Assembly: GCA_050084515.1 (NCBI GenBank)
Contig: CM114272.1
Location: forward strand, 48,484,001 to 48,548,000
DNA from: Blasia pusilla
Taxonomy: Eukaryota; Marchantiophyta; Marchantiopsida; Blasiales
Direction: 5' to 3'
DNA length: 64,000 nt
The first letter of the stretch is position 1. Every line of letters begins with the position of its first letter. The notes under the pieces were generated by a model. That model did no database searches. It was not told the DNA's origin and saw only the letters and a list, made by a program, of their open reading frames with translations. The position numbers and the translations under genes are program-made. Of this stretch, positions 22,030-32,591 are shown one piece after another.

Positions 22030-22300
22030 TTTGGCCCTTTTTTTTGGAGAGAGACTCTCCTCTCTTCCTCTCCTCTCTTACTCTCTCATGTCTCCCTTAG
22101 TCATTTATGGCATCGATTATGAGGAGATATTTAGCCCTCTCGACCAGCCTCCCTTAGTCATTTGGATCCTAGTCGTAAAAATCATGAATTTCTTCTAGTT
22201 GTGGTAGAGTTAATGGATACAAAGCTAAATTGGTAGCTAAGAGCTATGCATAACAATATGGCATCGATTATGAGGAGATATTTAGCCCTGTTGCAAAGAT
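22030..22300. other. Patchwork junction between the DNA element and copia sequence
   Basis: A CT-rich run (22030-22085) is followed by CTCCCTTAGTCATTT, which recurs at about 22149. Between the two lies a 30-base block (ATGGCATCGATT to TTTAGCCCT, 22106-22137) that is identical to the copia reverse-transcriptase segment at 22257-22288. The arrangement looks like filler DNA copied from nearby during break repair. Confidence 0.7.
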
Positions 22301-23655
22301 GGCAAGAACGAGAAGAGTGGTTGCACTTGAAGTAAGTAAGAAGTGGAGATTACATCACATGTACAAGGATATATGCTCTTTACATTCTTTCAAAATATGG
22401 TATGATGGCTTGTTAGCCAATCTCTACATGATTGGACGAGAGTGTGAAGCTAAGAGTGGATGAAGCAGAGTTTCTTGTAAATTCTAATATATACAGGCGC
22501 ATAGTAACATGGTTGGAAGTTTGATTTATCTGACTATAACCAAGCCATATTTGAGCTATGTCAAGGTTGCACAAAAATAGACAAGTCCGACCCGCACCTG
22601 AGCCTTCTTGCAATTGGATCCCGTCCAAAGCGCGCACCCCTTGCGTGACCCACAGCCCGGTCGCGGCGCAAGCTAGGGGCTAGAGGGGGGCTCGATACGG
22701 GCTTGAGGTCTGCGGAGGGGCAATATAGCGGGCGGGGTGTAGGCGTAGGGCTCGCAAAATTGGTCTAGTGGACCAAATCCTATGGTCTGGCCCTGCACAG
22801 ACCTCGAGGCCGCATCGAGCATGCACCAGCTTGCCAAGTGGGCCTTGTGTCGGCAAGCCCGCAGTGTCCCCGGGATTGCAGGCCACGTAATGGGTGCGGG
22901 CTCTGGGCGGGCTTGGATGAGGGCTCGGGTGTCGGCTATGGATACCCAATCCCGCACGGACATGTCTGTCCATAGGATGGACATGTCCACAGATATGGAC
23001 ATGTCCGCAGATACGGACTTTAGCCGTGTGAACCTTGAGCTACGGAGTTGGCCTAGGAAACCAATTATGCAAGCACCATGAAAACCTTACCTTGATGTTG
23101 TGAGGAGGATTACGCGGTTTGTGAAATTCTTTGTTCAATTCGGGCTTTAACTTAAAGCTTCTCTCAATTTACAATTACAAGGATTCATAGTTGTTGATTG
23201 GGCAAGAAGGGTGTTTGATAGACACTCCACATCTAGTTATTCATTTATCTTAGGAAGCGCAACTATAAGTTGGGCTTCAAAGAAGCGACCTACAGTTTCT
23301 TTATCTTCAATAGAGGTTGAGTAGACAGGAGCAACCAATGCAACATGTGAGGTGGTGTAGCTTGATTGATTACTTGTTGAGATTAGTATTAGAAACTTAG
23401 GACCTAGTGTAATATATGCAGACAATATTAGTAACATCAAGCTTGCTAATAACCCTCTGTTTCATGCTCCAACAAAGCATATTGAGATGCACGATCATTT
23501 TATCAGAGAGAAAGTGCTTGCATGAGAAATTGATCTTGTGTATATAGGTACAAATCACCAAATTGTTAATATCTTTACAAAGGCATTGTCTAGATATGAG
23601 TTTGAGATGTTTAGAAACGATTTAGGTGTTAGAGATATCGATATGAGCTTGAGGG
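22170..23655 (+). pseudogene. Copia element 2, reverse transcriptase and RNase H remnant
   Basis: Copia pol blocks in order are VNGYKAKLVAKSYA, then YGIDYEEIFSPVAKM (22255-22300), MVGSLIYLTITKP (near 22510), a break at about 22570, then KPYLDVVRRITRFVKF (from about 23080). WARRVFDRHSTSSYSFILG, ISWASKKRPTVSLSSIEVE and the C-terminal HAPTKHIEMHDHFIREKV with IFTKALSRYEFEMF follow, ending near 23640. This is RT followed by RNase H, the usual copia 3' end. The YxDD core is missing and there are scattered stops. A GC-rich insertion splits it. The 5' half may be the gag at 5628. Confidence 0.8.
22570..23055. mobile_element. GC-rich insertion in copia element 2
   Basis: About 485 bases of strikingly GC-rich sequence interrupt a copia frame that resumes cleanly on the far side. 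It contains short direct repeats of ATGGACATGTCC (22974, 22992 region). A 7-base inverted pair, AAGTCCG near the left edge and CGGACTT near the right edge, might be vestigial termini. Open frames inside have no family resemblance. Origin is unknown. Confidence 0.55.
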
Positions 23656-23659
23656 GGAG
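23651..23659 (+). other. Polypurine tract of copia element 2
   Basis: GAGGGGGAG directly follows the RNase H C-terminus and precedes the 3' LTR, the standard place for plus-strand priming in a copia element. Confidence 0.75.
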
Positions 23660-24000
23660 TATTTAAGACTGAGTTATAGTCATGCTCATCAAACACCCGA
23701 ACTGTTATATTTATATTTGGTACTCATACAAAGTAGGCAAGCTTAATCTTGGTTAGTCAGTTAAGCACAAATATCTTAACTAGGGTTAGTGAATCACATT
23801 AAGTCTAACTTAAGACTATGGTTAGGATTAGGAACATACCCTATCTAATTGAGAAGGTGACCAACCTCCATTCATTCTCTTATCACAAATTTTTGTTCTC
23901 TATGGTGGTGTGTGAGTGTGAGTTATATCCCATCAATTCTGCTTCTTTAGAAATTTTCTATATGGTCTACGGTGGAATTTAATGGGAATGAAGAGATATT
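23660..24000 (+). repeat. 3' LTR of copia element 2 (right edge approximate)
   Basis: It begins right after the polypurine tract. Positions 23733-23965 match the inverted LTR fragment at 4837-5091. The body contains near-mirror phrases (TAATCTTGGTTAG and CTATGGTTAGGATTA), which gives the LTR itself partial self-complementarity. Confidence 0.65.
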
Positions 24001-26125
24001 TTGGACACGTTTCGGCTGCGAGAAATCATCGACACTACCCAATTCGATTTGAAGTTCTATTTAGAGAAAGTACTCCCTTCCAAAATCCACACAAATCTTG
24101 GGAATTAAACGAAAACTTACAATAATAGCGTCTTGCTTACTCAAGAGAAGGATGATGTCCAAACTGCAGAGTACCTCGAAGTTCAAAAGAGAATATGACA
24201 AGATCTTGGTGTATTGTAATATTCCTTGCCCTAACATACATCTCCACATATTCTTGCGCGTTGAACTTTTCCATTAAGATTAAATAGTAACGTACATAAG
24301 CCCACCACAACAAAGTAGGCTTTAGTAAATGGCTAAAATAGGATACGTAGTATAGCTATTTGCCCTAGACTTGGAGCTTGAATCAAGGTCTAACACCTTG
24401 CTTGCCTTGCCTTAATCCCCATAAGTAGCTACGCCCCTGTCTCATATAAGTCTAGTTTCAAGGCGCATATCCATCTTGACTAATATTAGTCACGCTGCCC
24501 TTCCTAGTCTTGTCACTTGTGACTAGCTAGGTTTTGACGTTGGTGGGTTATACCAAGGTCATCTCCTTGGACCCGTGATCATGACTTGCTTCTCGTATCC
24601 CAGCTAGCATGAGTGCCATAGACTTAGCCATTCACGATGCTACAACTCCCCCTCATTTGTTATTGAGACATTTGAACCTTCTATTGTGATGGAGATCCTA
24701 CAGATCACCAATGTTGAATGCCAACTTATGCACTAAGAGATTGAGGATTCCATGCGGTTCCATTGCAAGTCCATTTTTGCAAAGAGCAACTAATTTATGA
24801 GTCCATTGTGGCTCCCCGTAACTTTGTGAGTTGCTGTTGGTTTACAAGTTGGGACACTCATTTTGCAGTTGTGACTACGAAGACTTGTTTTGAGATTGTA
24901 AACAAACTTGTGAGACACACTTGCATTTGAGACTAGCAACTTGTGAGTCAAAACCCTAAACCCTAAATGATTTTGAGACCCTAAAGCAACTCACAACTCG
25001 TAAATTTGCGAGTCACTTATGAGTGTTGGAACTCACAAATAGTCGTTTACAAATCATAGATCCGAATCTCGGCCATAAATTTCCTTTTTGGTTTTCCTCC
25101 TAACTTTGTGAGGCTCCTCTCCTCATTTTGTAGCTTGTTTATTTATGTAGTGGAATCAAGTCTCGAGATTTTTTCGCATACAATTTTCTTTATGTTCAAG
25201 GAGATGTAGATGAGTAAAGTTCATAGTAGTTTTTCCTCCCAAAATTATTTGTTCTTAACTATAAGAAATGAAGGTGGAAAAAAGCGCAAAACCATCCGTA
25301 AGGAAAATTTGCATAGTAAATTTTATGAATATTTTGCGAATGATTTTGGAATCAATTTTTGTAATTTATTTTTGACTATAAGGACTCGGAAATCATACGA
25401 TCTTTGCAAGCCAACTACAATGTTGCAAGTTTCTTCCGCTTTTCTTGCGACTCAAGTGCGACTGTAATAAAACGGAATCGCATTGGAGTTGCAAAGTGCA
25501 ATTGCAATTCTTTTTTGTGCGAGTCCGTTGTTTCACTTATAAAGTTGTGGCTTGGATGGGGCTGACTTGCAACTCTCGGGACTCACAAAGTATAAAAAAT
25601 TTAGTAGTGATGTTTCCCCAAGTAAAGAGTTGTTGGAGTCCAAAACATGAAGTCAACAAGATGTCCTCTTTGTGATTTCCGGCTCTCTACCATGAAAGTG
25701 TAATCACAATTAATCTATGATCATGTGTCCTTAGATCGCAATCCCTTGCGTCGAAAAGGGGCCGAAAGTAGCACGGAACATAGTGTAAGTCTAGTCTTGT
25801 CGAGCGGTTAGAAGTCAAAGAGAAGTGCGACACGGATGAGTCCACAGATACGGCCGCAGGAGGCTGTCGGGGAAGGAAGGAAGCGGATCGCACGGGCAGA
25901 GAGTGGGTGTGCCCGATGTTGCCTAGAAGGAGTGGTAAGGGAAAAACCAACTAATGGGACGAGAAAGGTGGGCTTTAGAAATTCCATGGATGGCATCATC
26001 AGCGGGATCTCCTGGTGATCCTGAGCTGCATATGGTATTCGCCATGAAGAAGCACCGATTTGTGGCAGCGTCACGGGATTCTCACGGGCAATTGAGAGCG
26101 TTCGGTGCAGGAGAAGGGTTCAGTC
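24001..26125. other. Intergenic; scattered ACTCACAA/TTGTGAGT motifs, no gene
   Basis: No gene or domain is recognised. Between about 24820 and 25610 the octamer ACTCACAA or its complement TTGTGAGT, and related GACTCGCAA forms, recur many times (for example 24826, 24917, 24945, 24985, 25030 and 25590). Two telomere-type CCCTAAA units lie at 24954-24967. The last 300 bases should contain the promoter of the sarcosine-oxidase-like gene; I see no clear TATA box. Confidence 0.5.
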
Positions 26126-27373
26126 ATGGAGCTGCCACCGCCGGCGGTGGTTTCTGTGGCAGTGATCGGCTTAGGCCTTATGGGATCGTCCGCTTGCCGA
26201 CACTTGTCGTTGGTTACAGGAGAGAAAGTGGTGGGAATTGGCCCGGAGGAACCGGAGGACTGGAAGTCGCACCGAGGTGTGTTTGCGTCGCATTATGATG
26301 AGGGCCGGTTGACGAGAATCGTAGACAAAGATGTCATATGGTCGAAACTGGCTGCCAGATCTATAGAGAGGTACGGACTGCTAGAGAGGGAAAGTGGAAT
26401 TAAGTTCCATTATCCCGTGGGATCAGTCCGGGTTTCACCATTCCATAGAAATCATGGAGATGTAACTCTTCGGGCTTATGAGGTTGGGAGGCAGAATGGA
26501 GCGGAGGTGGAAATTTTGCAAGGGAAAGAGGCGTTGAGGCGTAAGTTCCCTTATTTTCAATTCGAGGATGGTGACCTCGGATTAATAGAGAGCGGTGGAG
26601 CAGGGTTTATAAACCCTAGGGCTATGATACGTGCCCAGCTTGCGGTTGCCTCACAGCATGGAGCTTTGATTGTGCGGGAGACAGTGATAGGTGTAAATTG
26701 TGAGCGCAGCGGTGTTAGAATTGTCACAGATGCACGGAAAGTGTTTCTCGCTAATAAGGTGCTCGTCGCGGCTGATGTTTACACCAAATGGTTGGTACCC
26801 GGGCGCGAATTGGTTCTCAAAACACAACCTGAGGTTGTTGTACTAGCAGAAGTTGGGACAGAGGAAGAAAACAGGTTGCGAGGTATGCCTTCTGTGATCT
26901 GGCGGCTCAAAGAGCGAGGGTTTCTGCTCTCCATTTACGCATGTCCTCCCGTACAATATCCTGATGGTAAATCGTATTTGAAAATCGGGGGAACTTGGAT
27001 CAGGGGACAGCCGGGGCAACCAGGTTGTCTTACAAGCAAGGAAGAAATAGCAGATTGGATGCAGGGTGACGGACTTCAGGGAGAAGCGGATACTTTGCTG
27101 GACGTCTTGAAAAGCTTGCTACCCGGGGTTGCAATAAAATCTGTACAATCAAAGCCCTGTATAGTTACGTCTACGGCCCACAATTACCCTTACATCGATG
27201 CAATTGATGGAAAGTCTCTCGAGGACGCCCAAATTTTCGTGGTCACAGGGGGATGCGGTGCCGCAGCGAAGTCTGCTGATGAAATTGGTCGCATTGGAGC
27301 ACTACTCGTGGAGAATCGGAGGTGGATGTATGATATGGATGCCTCAAATTTCAAGGCAGTTTTTGTCTCTTAA
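26126..27373 (+). CDS. Sarcosine-oxidase-like FAD-dependent amine oxidase
   Basis: A single uninterrupted frame of 415 codons. It belongs to the DAO/monomeric sarcosine oxidase family, which oxidises N-methylated amino acids (sarcosine, N-methyltryptophan, pipecolate) to give aldehyde or imine plus hydrogen peroxide. An N-terminal dinucleotide-binding motif G15-x-G17-x-x-G20 sits in VIGLGLMGSSACRHL. The mid-region keeps GAGFINPRAMIRAQL. Cys345 in KPCIVTSTAHNYPYID falls where monomeric sarcosine oxidases attach FAD covalently. The C-terminal GGCGAAAKSADEIG matches the flavin-contacting end. I chose ATG 26126 because the N-terminus fits the family; an in-frame GTG at 26105 is not credible in a plant. 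The last residues (AVFVS) are not a classic peroxisomal signal, unusual for a peroxide-making plant enzyme. The substrate is not determined. This looks like an intact host gene. Confidence 0.88.
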   Translation: MELPPPAVVSVAVIGLGLMGSSACRHLSLVTGEKVVGIGPEEPEDWKSHRGVFASHYDEGRLTRIVDKDVIWSKLAARSIERYGLLERESGIKFHYPVGSVRVSPFHRNHGDVTLRAYEVGRQNGAEVEILQGKEALRRKFPYFQFEDGDLGLIESGGAGFINPRAMIRAQLAVASQHGALIVRETVIGVNCERSGVRIVTDARKVFLANKVLVAADVYTKWLVPGRELVLKTQPEVVVLAEVGTEEENRLRGMPSVIWRLKERGFLLSIYACPPVQYPDGKSYLKIGGTWIRGQPGQPGCLTSKEEIADWMQGDGLQGEADTLLDVLKSLLPGVAIKSVQSKPCIVTSTAHNYPYIDAIDGKSLEDAQIFVVTGGCGAAAKSADEIGRIGALLVENRRWMYDMDASNFKAVFVS

Positions 27374-28867
27374 AGTAGGCAAGTTGGGGAATCTTCAAAT
27401 TAATCTAACATAGTTTTGTGCTTTATGCGGTTAGTGAGAAAGGCATGAAGACGAGGCTCATCTGTCCAAGAGTAAGAAGCTATTGCGGAGTGCATGTGAG
27501 AAGCTGTCACAATTTTGCTGTAGCGAAAATCTAATCTCTACACAGCGTATAAACCCCACCTAGTGATTCTGAACGGGGACTAATGGATTGAATGTAAGAG
27601 ATCGAGCCGGATGAAATTTTACCTTTGTAGATTGAGAACCGATTAGGGCGGGAGCTGCTGAAGGCAAACGTGACTGAGAGATCCGACGTAATCTCCATCA
27701 TTGTCCCGTGGCTTGAGGTGTGGGTGCAAACGGCCTGTGCTAGACTTAATAAAGAGGTGTTTATGCGCGGTTTAGGCAGCTAGTTGAAGTTTCATACATC
27801 AAGGGTTCGGGCAATCTCTTGAATTCCTCCATTCAATAAACAGAATAAGAATTTTTGCTTGATCGATGTAGACATTTCTCACACTGGTTGGTGGGCACTC
27901 AAGTCTAAACTATCGGGATACTAGAGCCTTCCCCTTCCGGATGACAAGTGATGGGACTTCGTTGGTCCCTTCGAAAAGAATCTGTATTTACGAGTCCATA
28001 TCTCCATGAAGCTGGAAGAATCGAGGAGTTACTGGCTTCTACGCTCTTTAATTCTCTTTATTTCCTTTCTTCATTGGATTTTGAGTACAAAGGATTTCAT
28101 TCGAAGATGATGCGAGAGTTTTTTTTGCACGGGGCTCTTGTGGGACTCGGCTGTTTCCTTCATGTTCTGGAACTTGGAAATGACCACTACGGGGCAGGGT
28201 CCGGGGAGTTCTTTCGTGACCGGTAAATTTCCGGTCTCTGCAAACCCGTGCGGCAATTTTCGAAGTTTTCTTCATTCCAGCCGGCTAAACAGGTACGAAT
28301 ACAAAGGACACCCTCATTGAACCTTCGGTTTTGGCCGGTAAGTGACGACCTGAATCGGAAATTCTCAGATTCTTCCGGCCAGCTCAACACGTAACCCGGG
28401 TTCTCCCCGGACATTGCTGCGGGGGAGTTGGTTTAAAAGCCCACCTAAACTTACATAAATCCGCCTGTTTTACGGTAGCAAGGAGACTCACGCAACTCCA
28501 AACGTTGAGATTTTACTTCGCACAAGAGGAGATTATTGACCTAAATGTGATTGGGTCACGGAAACCTCACGACAAGGTCTGCCATGCTATCGTATCAAGC
28601 TAGTTTGTAAGACAGGGATCGGTGTCACTTCTTTTAAGATAGAACGGTGAGATCTAGAAGAGAGCCTTCACGAGTAGTGGAGGACAGGCTCAGGAGGTCG
28701 TGGATGACCTATAGAGGCCCCAAGAGCCTCAACAAGTCATTTATCATTTCGACTCATTTGGAGCCATATTGAAAACTTACTATTTTAGGTAAATATCATT
28801 TTGAGTACATGGTCAATTTTTTTGTTTTTGGTAAGTGGTCCTTGACCTCCTACATCATGTCAAGAAC
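27374..28867. other. 3' flank of the oxidase gene; no further gene
   Basis: A canonical AATAAA at 27836 and an AATAAAG at 27748 could serve for polyadenylation. From 28130 to 28430 the sequence is GC-richer, with several short CCGG-containing phrases (GACCGGTAAATTTCCGG, TCCGGGGAG). I recognise no coding domain. Confidence 0.5.
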
Positions 28868-29141
28868 CAAGGAGGTGACTTGGGAGCATAGGTTACCATG
28901 GAGAGAGAGCTTGGGAGAGGGGAAGAATATACCTCAAGGAGAGAGAGACCTTGAGAGCTCATTCTCTCTTTGTTGAACCTCTTGGCACGAGGCGGCGGAG
29001 CTATGGTCCCTTGCCTTGTGAATGTAACCCAAGCCTCTCATTAGGAGAGTGGATTTGGTTTGACATTGAGAGAGACATGTGAGAGTGCACACATGTGAGA
29101 ACTATGGTGTCGTGAGAGATATTGGATCTTATTTTACAACG
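28868..29141 (+). repeat. 5' LTR of gypsy element 1 (homologous part)
   Basis: Aligns at high identity with 37966-38236: AAGGAGGTGACTTG, AGCATAGGTTACCATGGAGAG, GAACCTCTTGGCACGAGG, CATGTGAGAACTATGGTG. The similarity ends at GATCTTATTTTA on both sides. A longer LTR on the 3' side suggests that the 5' copy has lost or replaced its downstream part. Confidence 0.75.
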
Positions 29142-30640
29142 AGAGAATGAGTGAGTGAGAGAGCTTCCTGGGGGAGCCCGATGGTTGCTCGATGTTTGGT
29201 GCAAATTGGGGGACTATGTTCCCCGCTTCATGGCTCATGGGAGTGCTCACCGGAGCAAGAGCCGTGCGAGTTTACTGTTTTGCTTTGCTGATTTTTTGTA
29301 CAGGAGAGTGGCATGCGGAAGCGTTGTCCAATTTTCGATAAAAATTGAATATGGGGACGGATTGTTCCATGCCGGTACTCTCAGGAGTACCATGTAGCTT
29401 GCTGATTTGTGTTCTCACAGGTTTTAGATTTTCGTTGGGAGAAATCAGTGCCGAATTTTGTGTAGGAGAAAGAGACGTTGGGCTTTACGACAATCCCCTT
29501 CAGTTCTTATGGGAATGTCCGATTCAAAATATTTTTTGGCGCAGTCATATATCGTGAAGCTTTGCACGTTGTGCAATAGACGGTGCGTAATTTGGAGTTG
29601 TGAGGTTATGGTCAATCTTCCAAACTGCCAATGCTAGGTGATTTTTAGGGTTAAATTGTTCAAACCAAACCAGCCGCCGTCGATGTCATAATTACCGTCA
29701 ACCGTCATCGTCACCATCAAGGATCAACCATCACCGTGAGCGCTAGGCGGCTCTGCTCAGAGCCGCGTTCGGCCGTTGTCCACCCTTGGTTGCCATTGCC
29801 GCCATTACGGAGTGGAGGGTCTTCCACGATGACCGTTGATTCTCTGACTTGCGCCGCCACCACGTACTTTGTTTGGCCACCACCGTCATCGTAGTTTCGT
29901 CATCAACCAGTGATGGCACGTGACTTCGGGTTATGGTGTTTGAGTTTTCATTTCATGCTATTATGTTATGATTGGTAGCCGCTCGACGACGATCGAGTAT
30001 TGTGCCGTGACGCCCGTAGCCGCAACGCGCCACTGATTGCCACGTTGTACCGCTCGTGGCCGCATGGCATCGTCTCGATCGCGGAGCCACTCTTTCACTC
30101 AAGAGCAGAGCGTGTGAATTGCCAAGTGCCGCACCCCATTCCAGAGTGTCGTGCCGTTTGTAGCCGTTCCGTGCTGCCAGTGCGGCACCGGACCGCTGGA
30201 CCTGCACCGCACATTGAGGAGGTTTGAGCAGCATGAGTACGAGAGGAGTATGACTTGCTGATTGGAGGAGTTGTCTTCATGACCAAGTTGGGGTCGAGAT
30301 TTGCAGTTGCCGAGGAGCGACATTGACATTATTGTCAGGTTACCCATTCTGGTCTCATACCCTGCACGTGTGAGGGATTTTTGGGTATTGGGAAGTTATT
30401 TAGGATATTGGATTTCGTGTTGATGCTCAGAGCATCGATGATGTATGGGTTTAGGGGACATAGATCTGTGTGGGATGTCCATAGTTGAGGATGGTTTATC
30501 GATGAGACGATAGATCAGTTGATTTGCTGCACCACGCTACTTGTTGCCGCACAACACACGTCTCAGTGAGAGAGTGTAGATTCAGTGCCGCATGTTTAGT
30601 TTGAGTGATTGAGGGATTACTCGCAAGATTGGGAGTGATC
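29142..30640 (+). other. Untranslated leader of gypsy element 1
   Basis: About 1.5 kb with no family-like frame. It has a CCGTCA/CATCG-rich stretch near 29675-29730 and a GC-rich stretch to 30230. A TTTTTTGTACAG|GAG string at 29291 resembles a splice acceptor. No primer-binding site could be identified with confidence. Confidence 0.4.
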
Positions 30641-30642
30641 GT

Positions 30643-32286
30643 GTGAGAGGGGCACGAGGGGCACGAGGGCCATCATCGCGTCCTTTCGGGATTTTGAAAG
30701 GCGAGGTAGTGGACCTGAGAGTAGGTCTAGAAGGTTTACCTGGAGTGGTGCAAGGTTTTGAGGGTCTTCATGTGAGAGACCACCTCGATCTTCTTTTGCG
30801 TCGTCTTCAGACGAGTGGGAGCGTGTAGAAGAGTGTGTTAGTGATCCACCGTACACATTGAGTGGTCCAATGAGTTGGGCGTACGAGATGGACGACTGGG
30901 GTAGAGGACCGCGTAGGTTTTCGGGTGTTGTAGGCACTATAGAGCTACATGACTTCATTGCGGAGTTTAGGAGTTGGTGTGACTTAGAGCGGGCTAGAAA
31001 CTCTAGAGAGTTCAACCCGTTTATAACATGGAACGGTATGTTCCAGCATTTAGAGGGGGCGCCCATGGACGCTTACCATGAGTTCTCCCACAGATATTCC
31101 CAGGAGATTGAGGCATGGCAACTCTATTATGACCCACACTATGTGTCATGGACGGAGCCGTTCCCCGATGAGGAGGAGAAGTCAGGAGAGACTACTTCCT
31201 CTTCCACTAGTTATGTTTTAGGAGGGGTCACTCGCACTAGAGCAATTGCACCCTCTAGTAGAGTTTATCCCAGGTTCAACCCTGTGGTTGAGTTCTTCGC
31301 TGAGTTGAGGGCGAACTACTAGGGGGTACTGACGGAGAAGTTACAGAGCATCCACAACTTCCAGAGGCGTCCAGATGAGAGTTTGCATGAGGCTTACACT
31401 CGCTTGCGCCGGTTGATCAACGTCACTCAGGGGCTGACAAAGGCTCAAGCTATCCAGTCATTGTACGCGATGCTAGAGCGGACCCTGCCGACACGGGTGC
31501 GGGAGGGGGTGCTTCTTATGAACGCCTCCCCTATGTTGCGAGATGGTTTTAGGACTGCTGAGAACATTGAGCGCAACATGGCAGAGGAGAGTGCAGCCAC
31601 CATGGGTTCTAGGCGAGAGCAGTCACGATTGTCTACACCACCTATGCAGCAACGTGGACTCTGAGATAGGTCGACCGTGGCACCACAAGCTCAGGGAGGA
31701 TACCTGGAGGCCGTGCCAGAGAGACTTGCGCCTTCATATGCGGCTCAACAGCAGCTGCCTACGATTACTTGTTGGTCATGTGGTGGAGCCCATCATCAGC
31801 GCAATTACACTCGTCAGGGTCATGGATGTGTGCCTCAGCATGGCAAAGGAGATGATGCTACACTAGGAGGTTATTAGTGTGACTATTGTCAGAGGTACGG
31901 TCACACACGCGCCAAGTGTTTCAATTTACACCCTGAGTTACGTCCAGACCGAGGGCCAAAGAGGGCAGTAGAGCGAGTAGTCGGTCCGTGTGGGCCTAGA
32001 GATCGTGCACCTGGTGGTCCTGTTGGGTCCTTGAGCTGGAGCTGGAGCTGCTGCTGCTGTGGGACATGGTGGTGGAGCTTCCCATGGAGGAGGTAGAGTC
32101 CCACCACCTAGACGCGTCAAGGGAGACGCCTCGCGTGAGGCTGGGATGGCTGCTCAGATACAACAGCTACAAGAGCAGATTGCCGCTATGGCATTGAGTT
32201 TACCCGATGCCACATGTGTGGCATCGACATCATATGGAGCAGCCAAAGATATGGAGGATCCTCGTTGGATGTGCAGGGTTGCCTAG
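30643..32286 (+). pseudogene. Gypsy element 1 gag, broken
   Basis: Best read in one frame from 30858 to about 31980, with stops at 31320, 31662 and 31875. The capsid-like block VGTIELHDFIAEFRSWCDLE...FITWNGMFQHLEGAPMDAYHEF (30930-31090) has equivalents in elements 2 and 3. Two zinc knuckles follow. The first, CWSCGGAHHQRNY near 31770, has lost its last Cys (Tyr instead). The second, CDYCQRYGHTRAKC near 31879, is intact. A Gln-rich QIQQLQEQIAAM segment near 32155 is a short coiled coil. Function: particle formation and RNA binding. Confidence 0.8.
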
Positions 32287-32591
32287 ATGAAGACCGCCGT
32301 AGTTGTGACATGTGGAGCAATCGTAGAGTTGGATCCACAGCGAGGGGAAGTCAGGAAACAGACCGGGCTTCCTCACTCTTTCACGTTGTCCGAGGCGATG
32401 AGGACCCCATCGATGGGTCTTGATCAGAGCTCCTGGAGAGTTGGTGTGCAGGCACGGAGGGTGATGGGAGAAGCGAGTGCGAAAACTCCTATTTCTGATG
32501 CTCACGAGGGGGGTGTGTTAAGCACGTTGTTGGGGGCGGCCACTATTGTGTACCGCGCTCCTTTATTTATATATTTTCTGCTTCCGCTGTT

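Larger units (their letters stand above)
8250..22100. mobile_element. Candidate composite DNA element with transposase and DNA methyltransferase genes
   Basis: The block holds two divergently transcribed decayed genes: a Mutator-like transposase on the minus strand (8670-13139) and a ParB-like/beta-class DNA methyltransferase on the plus strand (14163-19916). About sixty copies of one palindrome are confined to this interval (8466 to about 21560). Both edges carry GA-rich sequence that is roughly inverted (TAAGAGGAGAGGAAGAGAGG near 8258 against its complement near 22050-22080). These might be terminal inverted repeats, but low-complexity sequence can match by chance. I found no clear target-site duplication. 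That the two genes move as one element is inference from adjacency, the shared palindromes and the edges. Confidence 0.45.

Noticed and set aside
8256-22085. GA-rich and CT-rich ends as proven terminal inverted repeats
   Set aside because: The matching stretch is about 20 bases of low-complexity purine sequence, and other shared phrases nearby are in direct orientation. Kept only as a tentative boundary.
22673-23081. Open frames on both strands in the GC-rich insert
   Set aside because: Long frames are expected by chance at this GC content. No conserved domain, and the three overlapping frames exclude each other.
24951-24967. Telomere-like CCCTAAA units
   Set aside because: Only two units; too few to call an interstitial telomere array, though consistent with plant DNA.
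29953-30347. Overlapping open frames on both strands before gypsy element 1 gag
   Set aside because: They fall in the GC-rich untranslated leader, exclude each other and match nothing known.
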